Of a DNA stretch of 64,000 nt, positions 11,278 through 23,457 are shown piece after piece. Position 1 is the stretch's first letter, and every line of letters begins with the position of its first letter. This stretch comes from Aralia elata. Lineage: Eukaryota; Streptophyta; Magnoliopsida; Apiales; Araliaceae. Location of the stretch: the NCBI GenBank assembly GCA_034770075.1, contig CM068388.1, positions 14,965,653 through 15,029,652 of the forward strand. Direction: 5' to 3'. The notes beneath the pieces were generated by a model. The model was not told where the DNA came from. It saw only the letters and a program-made list of their open reading frames with translations, and ran no database searches. The position numbers and the translations under genes are program-made.

Positions 11278-12388
11278 GTGATTTATGTGATAAGAGAATA
11301 AATATATGTGTATTATATATTATCGACTAAGTAATGAGAGGTGGTCTAATAGTTGGTCAAAGCTAATTAATTTAATTAGTATAAACTAACTGACAAAGCG
11401 TATAATGGTATAGAAAGAAGCCAAAAAACTTGATTTTAATTAAGTTCGGAATGATTTATAATGATGATGAGAAAGAAGAAAGGATGAAGAATGTAATGAT
11501 TACGAATCGAGATTACCCTTGTAATTTGGGTTTATTAATATTATGGAATATATTAAATTTTCTATTTTTGTATGATGTGTTTAAAGCTTATTTTATAACC
11601 TAGATTATGATAATATATGTATTTTATGTGTCGTAAGTTTCGCATAAGCAAATAAATTGATTTCGCGTAATATCGCCAAATCACTCTTCACGGGTCACTA
11701 CTCACGAAGGGCACGTTTCCCGAGGCACTATTTATGCCCGTATATTTTTACGTCTTTTTCAATTTTTATTAATTTCGTTAAGACGTTTACGCGAAGAACA
11801 TAATTTTCCAAGTGTTGGAATTTTTATTTGAGCCCAATCGTGATTTTATTAGTACCCGAAATGTATAATATGGGTGTTCCGAATAAATGAACAAACCCCA
11901 TAATAATTATTTTTACGCGTCCCAATATTTTATGGGAGTACCCATTTTAATTTTGGGTAGAGTTGTTAAGCAAATTTGGTGCAAAAAGTAGAAGTATTCG
12001 GGTGTATTTTTATATATGTGCGGTTTAAATTCAGAAGGCATTATGCCTTCAACAAATGGGAGCTTGCCAAGTTTTGCTAGTAGCCAATAAGGGAGTGACA
12101 GAAAGTTTGGTGCGGCAGTATGTTGGCAATATTACAAGCCCAAGGCATTGATTTCCAAAGTGAGCCAACATTTCTCTTGAATGCCAAACCCACTCCACCC
12201 GAAGCCTTACTCCCATTCCAAGCTCTCCCATGCCTTACTCATCCATTTCCATTCAAGTAACTAGCAAGAGAGAAGGGTGGGAATAGTAGAGAGAGGGAGA
12301 AAGATATACAGTAAAGAGAGAGAAGAAGAAACAAGAAAGAAGAAAAAAAGAGAAAAGGGTTCGGTAAAAGAAGAGAAGAGGCAAAGGT
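11108..12388 (+). repeat. Gypsy LTR 5' part (U3/R), truncated
   Basis: Opens TGTAACAACCCGG, a common gypsy LTR start. A stretch near 11676-11700 matches the solo LTR at 41780-41815 ('gc(c/t)aaatcact.ttcacg'). It contains a (TA)n tract and ends in a long purine-rich leader (12285-12380). The expected LTR 3' end is missing because minus-strand Athila-like DNA begins near 12390. Confidence 0.65.
11207..11273 (+). repeat. (TA)n microsatellite
   Basis: Almost pure TA dinucleotides with two TTTA interruptions, in the U3 part of the LTR. Confidence 0.95.
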
Positions 12389-12389
12389 T

Positions 12390-12850
12390 TGGACTTGATT
12401 ATTCAGGCTCCAAGAATAATCTGGATGATTTTCCCAACTATGATGATAATCGTTGTAATAGTCATAACTGTTGGGGTAATCTCCGAAGTTGCCACCATAC
12501 CATGTCGGCTCATAAATGATGGTGTAAAGATGACTCGGATGGTTTCCAGCACAATAAAATCAATTCACCACAACACTTTGAGTACGTTGCGCCACTAGAG
12601 CGTCAACATTCTTCGAAAGCGTCTTCATACCTATCGCCCATTGCTCGAGTAAATCCTTCCATGCCGCACTTTGAGTCATTTTCGTGTAAGGCCATTGATA
12701 ATTATAGATGGCCATAGTGTACCTTGTAAAGAAGAAAGCATTCAAACATAAAAATTTAAATAAACAAGAAACAAATTTATATCCAAGTTTAAATTAAAAC
12801 CAATTTGATTATAATTAATATTGAAAAAATACTAGAAAAACAAGTCTCCG
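12390..12850 (-). pseudogene. Athila-like Gag remnant, minus strand
   Basis: The minus strand downstream of the Asp-type primer site carries a short open piece (12745-12560) with W-x-D-L-L-E-Q-W-A and V-D-A-L-V-A-Q-like text. In another frame a Tyr/Asn-rich run ends in an N-H-P-D-Y-S-W motif, similar to the N-H-P-x-(F/Y)-S-W box of Athila Gag. That box normally lies well inside Gag, so the primer site and Gag core are abnormally close, pointing to an internal deletion. The piece is cut at its 3' side by the gypsy LTR at 11108-12388. The family is inferred from motif and primer type. Confidence 0.5.
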
Positions 12851-12862
12851 GTAACGACGCCA
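12844..12862 (-). promoter_or_regulatory. Primer-binding site, tRNA-Asp type (degenerate)
   Basis: Minus-strand TGGCGTCGTTACCGGAGAC resembles the tRNA-Asp-type site (TGGCGCCGTTGCCGGGGA pattern) used by Athila-like plant elements. The three differences are transitions. Confidence 0.75.
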
Positions 12863-12868
12863 AAAACT

Positions 12869-14501
12869 TGTTGTCCGACTTATATAATGACAAATACGCG
12901 CAAGTATATGCTGTTAACAAGTAATAAAGAGTAAATAGAGTTGTCGATCCCACGAGGAATTGTTACTAATATTTTTCAAGTACTAACCATTTATCATCTC
13001 AATCTTATTCAAACTATAATTTTTGCCTTTTTGTTGATTGGTTTTAATAAAGATAACAAATAACCAAGATAATAAAAATCTAATATTAACAAGTCTAAGA
13101 GTACAATTTCCCCACTTGCTTTGCAATAATCCCATCACCATATTTCCATGAATTTAGTCTAATGAGAAGTTAACTGAGATTACATATCCATTTATTAATA
13201 TCTTTCAATAATTAATAAAAAGATCTATTCCAGTTATATTGCTATTTTCATGCAAGACACTTAAAAATAGACTCATTAAGCTTAAACTCTTAACTAAGTT
13301 ACATATGGTGCATAAATATTCTCATCCTATACACTGTTATGCTATTCACAAATGAATCGACAAGTTCATATGATGTCATATTCAGATCTAATCTTAAATT
13401 TTCTCTATTAATTCCATCCAAGATATCATATTAATTGCTAGCTATACAATTAATGAATAAGGACAAAATATGGCATACAACTCAATTAGAATCAATAGGT
13501 GAAAATAGGGATAAATAGATTAAAGCATTGCAAGAGGTTCCATTGAACTCCTAGAACAAAAGTCTAGTTCATGGTAACTACATAAAACATCAAATTTGAT
13601 CTATGCATCATGTTGGAATTACAAACTAAGAAAGAAAGATTAGAGATAGAATGATAAAAATCCCTTTTGAAGATGTTCATATGTTGCTTGATGGGTGATT
13701 CTTGTTCTCTAACTTTTCCTCTTGATTTGGCACTCCTTTCTTCAATTTGCTCCTTAGCTATTGTTGAAAATCCCTTGTATTATAGCTCTCAAGCTCTTCT
13801 TCGTGGTGTAATGTGACGTATCAATTAGTTAGGATAAAATCTATAAATGAATCACCGGAATCTTCGTAATTTTACGTCTATATGCAGCCTCCCCACTCTA
13901 TAGATCTGATGTTTAGTGTCTAAGATTGCTGAAATGAAGTCCCAAAGTGATTATTTAGAGCATCCCCGAAAACCCTAGCTTAGCCCATAGATTTTGACAA
14001 AATGCAGCAAAAAATCACTTTTTGCACAACCATGGCGTGACAGCGCACGCACCCCTGTTTGGTCGCGCGACCGCGAGCAAAATTGGCGCGACCACGTGCT
14101 GGCTGCCACACGTCTGCCGCTCACCCGTCCGCTCGCTTGCTCGTCTGTCTGCTGCCACTCCGCGCGTGCCCCACGCATGCCACTCGCCTACCTATCGCCC
14201 GTCTGTGCCCCGTTCATGCTTGATGCCTTGCTGCTGCTGCACTGTGCGCACCTAATTTGCCCCACCTCCGCACGGATAACCATATACGGGCACTTTGACA
14301 TTACAAAACCACGATCCGAACGGCTTTTATTTCAATGCCTACAAAATACAATAAAAACAATACAAAACATATAAAAGTAATATAAAACCAAATTATATAA
14401 AAATAAGATAAAAATATATATAAATCACATAAAATACCTAAAGACTTATAAATTATCAAGGCTAAAAGTACCTAAATTATGTGTATAAAACACACTCATC
14501 A
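12869..14501 (-). repeat. Athila-like LTR, minus orientation (1633 bp)
   Basis: Minus-strand start TGATGAGTGTG (at 14501) and end ...GACAACA (at 12869), two bases before the primer site. It carries the 'cctcgtgggatcgacaactc' block near the 3' end that also occurs, diverged, in the plus-strand LTR at 33513-34686. A GC-rich segment lies at 14020-14290. The ORFs there (14022-14374) look like base-composition effects. Its internal region lies to the left and is truncated. Confidence 0.75.
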
Positions 14502-15876
14502 ATTGGCAACTCTAATCCATGTGTCTAAAAGGAAGGAGGCACCTATCATCAAATTTGTAATACAATATAACCCTGCCTATCAGAATTATGTTGGGGAGGT
14601 TTCAGACGAAATACCTTAGTCCGAACAACCGTGGTATTTCAACATTAAGGAATATCTACGGGACGAATCTATCCCTGCTGGGGCAAATCAAGCCAAGAGA
14701 CAGTGGATCCAAAAGATGACATTGAAATTTTATCTAAGCGGGGACACCTTATATAAGAGAGACATCGACATGGGACTCCTGAGATGCTTAGACAAAGATC
14801 AAGCCCAAAGACTAATGAACGAGATACACGGCGGAGTGTGCGGTCCGCATATGAGTGGACCGCTTCTTACCAAAAAGATCCTAAGACTGGGACATTATTG
14901 GTTTTCACTCAAAGCAGACTGTGTTGATCATGTTAAGCGATGTCATCAGTGCCAGATATATGCGAATATCATCCACGCACCGCCGAACAATCTACATTGC
15001 ATGACTTCAACTTAGTCGTTCTCTATGTGAGGGGATGGATGTGATGGTCCCAATTGAACCCAAAGCAAGCAACGGGCATCGATCTATATTCATCATGATC
15101 AATTTTTTTTACCAAATGGATTGAAACGACATCCCTTCCCAAAGTAACAAAAGAGGTTATTGTCAGTTTCATCCAAAACAACATCATATGCCGATACGGA
15201 CAACTAGAAATTCTAATATCAGACAATGCCAAGAACTTGAACAATGCAATGATGAAAGAGCTATGTGACAGGTTCAAAATTAAACATCTCAATTCAATCA
15301 TTTACAAACCAAAGATGAACGGGGCTGTAGAAGCTGCAAACAATAATATCAAGAAAATTATGGAGAAAATGATAGTTAACCATCGAGGATGGCCAAATTT
15401 ATTACCTCTTACTTATTTATTGAACATCAATACACGCATCGACTAGGGCAACGCCTTACTCCTTAGTATACGGCACGAAAGCCGTATTACCAGTCGAAGT
15501 TGAAATGGCATCTCTCAGAACATTTTTGGATGCCCAAATTGAAGAAAATCAGTGGATACAAGATTGATACGACCAGTTGGCTCTGATAGATGAGAAAAGA
15601 ACGGTCGTCGTCTTCCATAGGCAGTTATATCAGCAAAGTATTCCCCGATCCTATAATAAAAAGGTATGATCATGGGAGTTTAAAGAAAACGACTTGGTAT
15701 TGAAGAAGATCATTCCTTGCCAAAACGAAGCCAAAGGGAAATTTGCACCGAACTGGGAAGGACCGTTCGTTGTTAAAACAGTATTATCAAAAGGAGCCTT
15801 AATACTTCAAGAAATGGACGGTGAGGTATTTCCACAACCTCTTAATACGGACTTTGTGAAACGATATTATACATAA
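14502..15876 (+). pseudogene. Tat-lineage gypsy pol 3' part (integrase)
   Basis: The element's DNA-joining enzyme, in pieces. The N-terminal zinc-binding region is readable at 14716-15015 (an HHCC-type finger with GPHMSG and C-H-Q-C-Q-I). A decayed catalytic core follows over 15020-15560, with many stops. An open C-terminal piece at 15694-15876 (ND-L-V-L-K-K-I ... NWEGPFVV...V-K-R-Y-Y) is characteristic of Tat/Athila-side elements and lacks a chromodomain. The left part of pol is absent, replaced exactly at the Athila-like LTR border. Neighbouring antisense ORFs, the 3'-UTR minisatellite and the TGTAGACACC LTR start all support the Tat assignment. Confidence 0.8.
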
Positions 15877-16584
15877 GGATCCTTAACAAAAAAAACGAGA
15901 AGAAAATTTTCTGATACTCAGCCTAAACTATGTAAGACCTAATCTCCTCGTTGTTATAGGAGTACGTAGGCAGTCGTTACCGGTCGGTCTAATTCTTAAA
16001 ATCCCTTTGATGATCTGTCAATCATGAAGGCTTACCAATGGACCATTTGATCTGTCTAGCGACCAACCAAATAGCTATCTAAACACAATTCCGACCAAGA
16101 TACAAACCCCAAAAACAAGACTTCTCCAAATAAACCAAACCATTATATCTCATTAATCCGGTTAACGACCTACTCTGATGAGATCAGACAGCATCTCGAC
16201 ATCATCCATCAAATCCAACATGAGACCGTGAAGAAGAAAATCAGCAATATACCGGGATAGTAGACATCAAAAGGAAGTAACGATTAGATAAATGGGCGAA
16301 GATGCATCAAAAAGGGAAGTTGACTAAAAGCGTAAAATCTTTTTATATTCGATTGTTTTGATATACATTAGTTTTCTGTGATGAATGACAAATGATATAG
16401 ACTATGCAGAAAAATGAAATAAATTATGATCTACAAATCTAAAGTCAAAGAAGTCAAAAGCGAAAGACAGGCTGCGATCTCTAGGGTCTCAGGAGCAGAT
16501 CGAATCTCCTACTCTGCTGCCTTAATTAACCCGTCTTAGCAAAAGCAATGCAGTACGAATAGTCTCATCATGGTCATTCAAAAC
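15877..16584 (+). other. Noncoding spacer between pol and antisense ORF
   Basis: About 0.7 kb with no coding likeness on either strand. It is the usual spacer after pol in Tat elements. Confidence 0.5.
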
Positions 16585-18114
16585 TCATCGGGCCTGGCCA
16601 ACAACCTCCTTAGCGTAATCCCGATGAGCATCTCTGACAGCAAAAGTCACGTCCTTATCCGCAAGTGCAGCATCTCTCTCAGCATAGGCGGTGTGCCTAC
16701 TAGTTAAAGCAGTCATCATCACAACCTGGGCCTGATCCCGCTCAAAAGTGAAACAACAAATATGACTCTCCAAAACTACTCTTGGCGTAGCCATATGAGC
16801 AGAGGGAAGAGGTACATCTCTGGCCAAGATCTCTGTAAAACCAGCAAACAACTCATCCTCTGAAGGCTCTACATGATTATCCTCTCGATCCTCTAGAGGC
16901 TCCTCCCCAACCGAGTTATCATCAATATCAGTGGTACCAAGCAACAAATTGGCCTCCAGCCAAGCTGAATACTTAGATGACTGACCTGGATAACTATCTT
17001 AGAACTCTACTATCACACGATGAGCCTAAAACTCATATAATCTAGCTAAATCAGTCTCAGTGGATGATATAATGGGAAACCGATACTCATCGGCACCATC
17101 AAAAGAGTAGAGATCATGCCTATGATCAAACTAACCTATCACAGCTAGGGGATGATAGGTAGTGACGCCCTTCAGACCAGCTAGGGGAATAAAGTCGAAG
17201 TCATCCACGTGGGTGATAACATTGAAGGGCGAATAATACCCGGAGTACATCAGTATCGAAAACAGCTCCTCAATAGACTTAAGAAACATCATCTAAGACG
17301 CCGAATCTATATAGGAAGATGGACAGAAAGAATGTGTCATGGTAATGCTATGTCCAAAACAAAAATCGTGTCGACGAAAACTGTCAATCGGCCTCAAATG
17401 GGTTATGAACCAGACATATAATAGAATCGAACTGCCACGAAACTCCCTGTCTCCGAAGGTCTGGCAATAAGAAGCAGATATGTAGGTCTTGGCCAAGATC
17501 AATGGCAGAATAGTCTGATCAATGGCATCTTGGAGGACCCTGACTACCATCGTGACGCCCACATCCATATGATCCACATAAATCGGCATATACAAGAATG
17601 AGATGATACACATCATCAGAATATCCACCCGAATGGATCTCCATTTATCCTTAGATATAACAAAATCATCCCTGAAGGCTACAAAGCTCTTAGAAGTACT
17701 AAACCTATCAATCAAGAAATCCAAAGATATGACGTGCCCGACAGTGATCTCAGATTGCATTACCGTTCGCCTCCAACCAACGGCAGTCATAAACTAATAT
17801 CGCATATGACCCACATGGACCTTTGCACAGGGACCTACTAAGGGTAAATTAGTGATACAAGCATACTCCTTGAGGGTCGGCGTAAGCTCTAGAGATCCAA
17901 ACTGAAAGACATGGCGAGCCGGAATCCAATAGGAAATCCTAGCCTCAACAAATCCCTTCGGCACTTGAAACAATAGAAATGACATCGAGTGCCTCAACAG
18001 TCTACTGACCGTCGAACGATCCTTGGCAGGCAGATCATCGAACCAATCCCTTAATCTGAAAACAATACTACCAATGGAATAATGATCAAAGCGAGTGAAT
18101 GAAGACGAAGCCAT
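16585..18114 (-). pseudogene. Antisense ORF of the Tat element, DUF7745/plant-mobile-domain-like
   Basis: One minus-strand frame runs from an ATG at 18112-18114 (MASSSFTR start) to 16585, about 509 codons, with no frameshift but with in-frame TAG/TAA stops near 17794, 17281, 17135, 17027 and 17000. It contains the W-I-P-A-R-H-V-F-Q-FGSLELTPTLKEY block and the L-A-K-T-Y...FRGSSILLYVW block seen in plant DUF7745 / mobile-domain-like proteins of retroelement origin. The C-terminal part (16947-16585) is rich in A/R/D and may form a helix. It lies opposite to pol, between integrase and the 3' LTR, where Tat elements are known to carry such ORFs. Its function is unknown. The in-frame upstream ORF extension to 18234 has no family likeness, so I prefer the 18114 start. 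Confidence 0.75.
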
Positions 18115-19690
18115 GTGTAAAAACAGTATCAAAAAGACTATATAGGTGTCAATTTTACTCAGTTCATACATTGAGCATGCATCACGATAAAAAAAATGAA
18201 TAAGCATGTACATTAGCATCTCTAACTGATCCATGCAAATAAAATTGCGAATTATACATCATTTTTTACAATAGACGTCATCCCTATGCAATATATGAAA
18301 ACATAAAAGATAAAATATATAGGGAAAGGGGCACAAATGCCCAATAATTGATACAAGGCTGCTAAATAAAATCTAAATCATCAACAAAGGTGGCATCATC
18401 ATCACCTCGCAATCCAGTAGATGGAGTGATTGGCTCTGGTGAAACCATCGCTCAGATAAAGAGTGAAGATAACCCCACGGGCAGCGATGATGAGCTATGG
18501 TAAAGAAATGCTCGAAGCCCCAAGAATCGACTCGGGCCCGATAATCGGCATAAAGAGTATGATAAAGGGAATAGATACTAAACCAGTTGCCCCGAGGCTG
18601 TATACACTCCGAGACCTATAACACGAAGGATCAAGACGACTACAACTTGAGACGAAAGAGAAAAAGAAAAAAAAGATCAAAGGAGAAGAAAATATCCTGA
18701 AATCTTCTTTTACCTCATTAGCGAATAAGTACGCTGATGGATAACGACTCAAATCAAAACTCAGGAGATCAGGGATAGCTACTCGAGCTCTAAGGAATAC
18801 ACGACCACGAGCAGGTGAAACAGCAGCATCCTACTCAGGAAGGTCCTCGTCCACGTCAATAACACCAGCTCGGTTAACACCAATTAGACGGATGTAAGAC
18901 TCCGTTAGACGATGATCCTGTCTAGTAAATCGGGGAGATGAGGTAGCAGAGGCTACCCTACGAACCCCCGAAGATGCACAATGAGATATATAACTACTCG
19001 ACATGTCTGGATCTATAACTAAACGAAGATCAAACAATCTCAGATCATGAAAATTTTTGCATCCACGTGTTCAGCAGAGTAAAATACATGCACACATCAA
19101 GTAAAATATTTTTATCAAGACATTAGAGCATACATTTTTGATACATGGCATTTTAACTTATTAACATCCATAATAAAGTAAGACGAAATCAAAAACACAC
19201 AAAAGTTAGACGAATACGTTACCTGCAAGATAATAAACAAATGTATAGAGTCGAAACTGACAAAATCAAGGCCCACGAAGCAGAATATACGAGAATATAT
19301 GTTCGAATATTGGAGAATCCAAGAAGAAGGGCCAAAGAAAGCTAAGAAGAATGAAAGAAGAAAAGGACCCAGGTTGGGTATAACCACCACGGCCAACTGC
19401 AGGTGCACCTGTGGCCAACCATATATGGTGGGCCCCAGCCCTCCTACTTTGGTGCACGTGAGGTGAAAACGCGTCCCTTTCGGTCTAAATAGGTGTAATC
19501 ACGAAGAAAAATATATTTTTAAAGCCTAAAGTGTCATTTTCAGGCAATGACGGTTACGGGAATCTAAAATATGATAACGATAGGTCTTAAGATATCAAAA
19601 ATGAGACAAATAATAAAAAACAGATCAAAAATGAGAAAAACAGATCAAAAATGAGAAAAAGCGGCTGAATATTAAAGAAAGTGTATCTTC
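18115..19690. other. Tat element 3' region, mostly noncoding
   Basis: Apart from a possible second antisense ORF (18717-19004) I see no gene. A 22-bp motif 'cagatcaaaaatgagaaaa' repeats about three times at 19595-19662. GC and purine content vary abruptly, as usual in the variable 3' part of Tat elements. Confidence 0.5.
18717..19004 (-). pseudogene. Possible second antisense ORF, unrecognised
   Basis: From the ATG at 19002-19004 a minus-strand frame reads to 18717 with one TAG at 18831. It is Ser/Arg/Asp-rich (MSSSY... R-L-T-E-S-Y-I-R-L-I-G-V...D-V-D-E-D-L-P-E) and ends just before a GTAAAAG that could be a splice donor. It could be an upstream exon of the same antisense transcript as the DUF7745-like ORF, or chance. 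I recognise no domain. Confidence 0.3.
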
Positions 19691-19699
19691 TTTTGTTTA

Positions 19700-20010
19700 A
19701 TCGGTGATGTGACCGTTGGGAATGAGACTCAGTGAATGTATCGAGGACGAGACCTGGTGATATGTATGCTAGGGACGAGACTCAACAAGAGCATCAGGGC
19801 GAGACCTGGTGATATGTCTGTTAGGACGAGACTTACCAAAAACGTTAGGAACGAGACTTGGTGATATGTCTGTTGGGGACGGGACTCAACAAAAGCGTCG
19901 GGGACAAGACCTAATGATATGTCCATTAGGGATGAGACTCAATGAAAGCGTCGGGGACAAGACTCAGTGATATGACCGTTGGGGATGAGACCCAACGAAG
20001 ACATCCGAGA
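19700..20010 (+). repeat. Minisatellite in Tat 3' UTR
   Basis: About five to six units of ~54 bp, each with two related halves around '(g/a)(g/t)gacgagac(t/c)' and 'tgatatgtctgtt(g/a)gg'. The units are imperfect. It lies between the antisense ORF and the polypurine tract, the place where Tat elements commonly carry variable tandem repeats. Confidence 0.88.
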
Positions 20011-20213
20011 TGATACCGGGTAATGTCAATACGATGATGGTTTCCCCAGCGGAGCAACATGATATTGTAGTTTAAAACATTTTGTACCATTGCATCATGT
20101 GATAATTGACTTGAATCCTTTTATATGATTATCTTGCATTGTCAATATATCTTGTCATGCATTGGGTATCTATATCTTTGTCATGCTCATTTCATTGCAT
20201 TACATAAATATGA

Positions 20214-20227
20214 CAAAGATGGGCATT
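20214..20227 (+). promoter_or_regulatory. Polypurine-like tract before Tat 3' LTR
   Basis: Purine-rich 'aaagatgggcattt' directly before the LTR start. Confidence 0.5.
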
Positions 20228-21778
20228 TGTAGACACCCAAAAGTTTGTGTATATTTTCTAACCGTGGTAGGAGGACAAAAGAGTCATTTCAGTAGAAGCA
20301 TGATACATCCGAACAGAGAATTTTGGGGCTTAGATCAAAGTACATGAGGTCATCACAATGACCACCGAGTGACAAACTACTTAAGGCATGACGATTGACT
20401 AACTAACATCGATGGAAAGATCTATTTCTGCATTTAGCTTTATCTTCCCGGATCCAGAATTGGCCAAACTCTATGTCATTGCGTAGCTCTCGAAAAGAGC
20501 TTTCCGGAATGGTATGGCCCACCTACCAACTTTTCTCGGATTGAAAGATACAGACGTTTCAACGAACAAGACGAAAAACCGACTACACGGCATAAGAACC
20601 GAGGCAGGTGGGCCCCACTTGGGCCAGCCACAGGTACACATGCGGCCAGCCCCAGAGCCTATATCAGGTAATTTTTAGCAGATTTTTGAGGGGAAAAGGA
20701 GGATTTTTAGATAGAGAAAGAGCAATTCTAGAGAGAGAAAGAGGCGTTTTGAGAGAAAATACTCCATAGATCTTATAGAAATCTAGCTATTTGTATATAA
20801 ATCATTCATCAATTGAGTGAGATCTCATAGATCCAAGGCTTAGGAAACTTGTCCCTCCCATTTTAAGGTGAAAGATTCAATATTTCTTGTAAATTCAAAG
20901 TAGATCTAATAGATCTCTTGTGTTTTGTCCATTGTTGCGTTTAAAGCTTGTTTATTTTCTGATTATTGTACTATTTCGTCGATTTTTCATAGATTTAAAT
21001 CATTTTACCAGTTATTTTGCCTTCAAATTATTAAAGTTTGAATCTTTTCACTAGATCCACTCTAGATCTAGCTTGGATCTAGCTTGTTGTCGGTTTCAAA
21101 GTTCAAAGTTTTAACCTTTATGCTAGATTCAACTTAGATCTAGTTTGGATCTAGTTGTTTTCAATGTTTTAAGTTGATTTTGCTTACCCCGTAAAACCCT
21201 AGATTCGTATGTAGTGGTAAGAGGGTCCCACCTACCCGCCGTCAATGGATTCTAATAATTGAATCACCTGATAGCCAGTTTAGGATATATTTCTCAATTT
21301 AAATCCCGATTATGTCGTTGTATAGATCTAGTGAACCTTAGATCTACAGATTTATTCCCACATTTCTAAGTCCCATTAATGGATCTCATCAATACATATA
21401 GTCCCTCGCGATGTCGGTCTCGATTGTGCAATCTACGAGATAGGATTTACGGGAGCCCTTTCCTAGATCTTCATTTTATTTTCATTTCGATGTATTATTT
21501 ATCGATGTGAGCCTAGGAATATGAGGGTCGGGTTCCTCGAACCGGATCTCAACCTAATTCCCACGATGGACGCGATTTTGGTTGTAAAGTTATTATCCGA
21601 TCGTTGTAAATGTAAATTTAGGCCTTAAAATGGTGTCGAAGGTTTCATCCCATAAAAATCGGATTTAAGACCCCGTGATAGTGCAAATTGCGATTGCGAG
21701 TGTTCGAGGCTATTGAGATGGCTTTCATGCCCACGGATCACCCTGACCCTATTTTGATACTTGATTTTCCGTTTGTCA
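20228..21778 (+). repeat. 3' LTR of the Tat element (right end approximate)
   Basis: Begins TGTAGACACCC, typical of Tat/Retand-like LTRs. A purine-rich block at 20690-20760 looks like the start of the transcribed leader. The likely terminus is TTTGTCA at about 21778, but no target duplication was confirmed. No protein-coding content. Confidence 0.7.
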
Positions 21779-21826
21779 CCAAAAATAATTTCTAAACAAA
21801 ACGATGAAGATCTTCAAAAATCAAAC

Positions 21827-22780
21827 TCAAATCGCTTGGGTAAAAAGTCTTGAACTCTTCGGCTTGGTCCTAAGGGGTGGAGTCGAACCTGAAGGTGGTC
21901 TTTGAGGGTTTGCCCCAGTTTGGGAGCAGGTGGGTGTCGGGGCCCTTGATGAAGACCCAGTATGAATGCCACCCTTTGTTGCTGGAAGGGTTTTCATCCA
22001 TACACGTCGGCTTGGTTGTTTATTCAGTTGGCGGTACCCTGGTTCCTTTGATTGACCCAAGGTAAACATGGCAAAGAAGAAGTCTAAGGAGGGTTCCACC
22101 CCAAATTCGTGGCAGAAAGCAGTGAAGCAGATGAGATAGATGTAGGAGTTTGACACCAGTTGTGCGAACCCGATCCCAACAAAACATAAAAACGATGAAA
22201 TGAATTCATGGAAAAGGAATCATACCCCGTACTTCAGTGCATATATAGGGACGACGACCCATTCGCCCTTCGGGCGCCAGTACATTCTTTTTTATAGGTT
22301 TGGTGCTCGGAGTTCATACTCATCTGGTATCTAGTACGGGGATCGGAGGTGGGGGAGCATGCATTCTGATATAGAAGATCTTGTGTTAATGTGGGAATAG
22401 GCTTTTTCTGATTGGTATTGTTCTCGAATTTTTCGATTATGGGTGAAGGGGGAGTTGGAAGGATGGAATCGATGGTAGTGGTGGTGATGGCTTAAGTTGT
22501 GGTTCCTTTGGTGTTGATGGGCTGCATCGTCATTGTGGGTCGAGCGATGGAGGTGGTGGTAGAGGTGGTTGCAACAAGGGTTTGGTCAGTGGCGGGGACA
22601 GGTTAGACAGCGTGTTAACCAAACATGGTTGGGAAAGTATGGTCGAGGGGCGCTGCGATTTGGTGAAGGAAATATGGTCGGAGAAGATTTTCGTTCGGTC
22701 TAAAGGAGGTAGTAGACGTTTGAGCTTTCTAGAAAAGTTTGAATGTGTGGATGAGAAGTGGTGGTTCGTATGCTTGGAGG
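21827..22780 (-). pseudogene. Second antisense retroelement ORF (gypsy-type transposon-like protein), decayed
   Basis: On the minus strand a Pro/Thr/Ser-rich stretch (about 22590-22300) leads into an open piece at 22156-21827. The first two thirds of that piece (N-S-Y-I-Y-L-I-C-F-T-A-F-C-H-E-F-G-V-E-P-S-L-D-F-F-F) resemble plant 'putative gypsy-type transposon' proteins. About 70 residues in, a frameshift scrambles the conserved W-rich part, after K-T-L-P-A-T-K-G-G. It lies antisense and just upstream of a polypurine tract and LTR, the same arrangement as the Tat element on its left. Function unknown. Confidence 0.55.
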
Positions 22781-22961
22781 TGAAGACTTAAGAGATCGTA
22801 GACCTTATGGGCACGTTTCCCTATTTACGGTGTGATGATGATAGTGGTGAGTCCCAGTCTGGCACGTGGCATACGGGGGTGATGGTTTAGCTTATATAGC
22901 AGCAATATGTTATTTGTTGGTTAATTTTTGTACTCTCTTGTTTTAAGTTTCTTATAAATAA

Positions 22962-22976
22962 GAGAGTGGGGGACAA
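22962..22976 (+). promoter_or_regulatory. Polypurine tract
   Basis: GAGAGTGGGGGACAA immediately before the LTR start at 22977 shows that the element runs in the plus direction. Confidence 0.75.
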
Positions 22977-23457
22977 TGTTGGAGTGTGGTTTGATAGGTC
23001 CGGGAGATTTGATGGGACCCATGCCACGTGGTGAAATATTGCAGTAGAGGATTTGACATTCTAGAGGGTCTACAGTCCAAATTGACTTATGACTTATATA
23101 TCCTATTTGACTTCCTATTTCTAAGGAAGTCAAATTTTATTCGTTCAGGAAGTTTGCAGTTATCTTTACACAGGACTCCTAGTCCAATTAGGGGATGAGC
23201 ATATTGGGGAGGTGTGGTCAAGCTATAAATACACAGCCATTATTCAGGTTTCAGGTATCTTACACATTATCTATTTTTACGCACTAAAGCAATTACCAAC
23301 CTCTATTGTTGACGTTTTTTGACCTGTACTTATTCTCACACATGAGTTATCCCCCAGCGGCCCCGGTTGTCAATCTTTTGGTGTGATCGTTTGTTCATTG
23401 TGCAGGTTAAATTCGCTATTTAGTGATTCGGCGAACGGACAAATTTTGACGTTAACA
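22977..23457 (+). repeat. 481-bp 3' LTR of a truncated LTR element
   Basis: Starts TGTTGGAGTG after the polypurine tract and ends GACGTTAACA. The TATA box (TATAAAT) is at 23224-23230. Only about 1.2 kb of internal sequence is left, holding the antisense ORF. Confidence 0.75.

Noticed and set aside
13994..14374. 126- and 77-codon plus-strand ORFs
   Set aside because: GC-rich part of a minus-strand Athila-like LTR; composition artefact.
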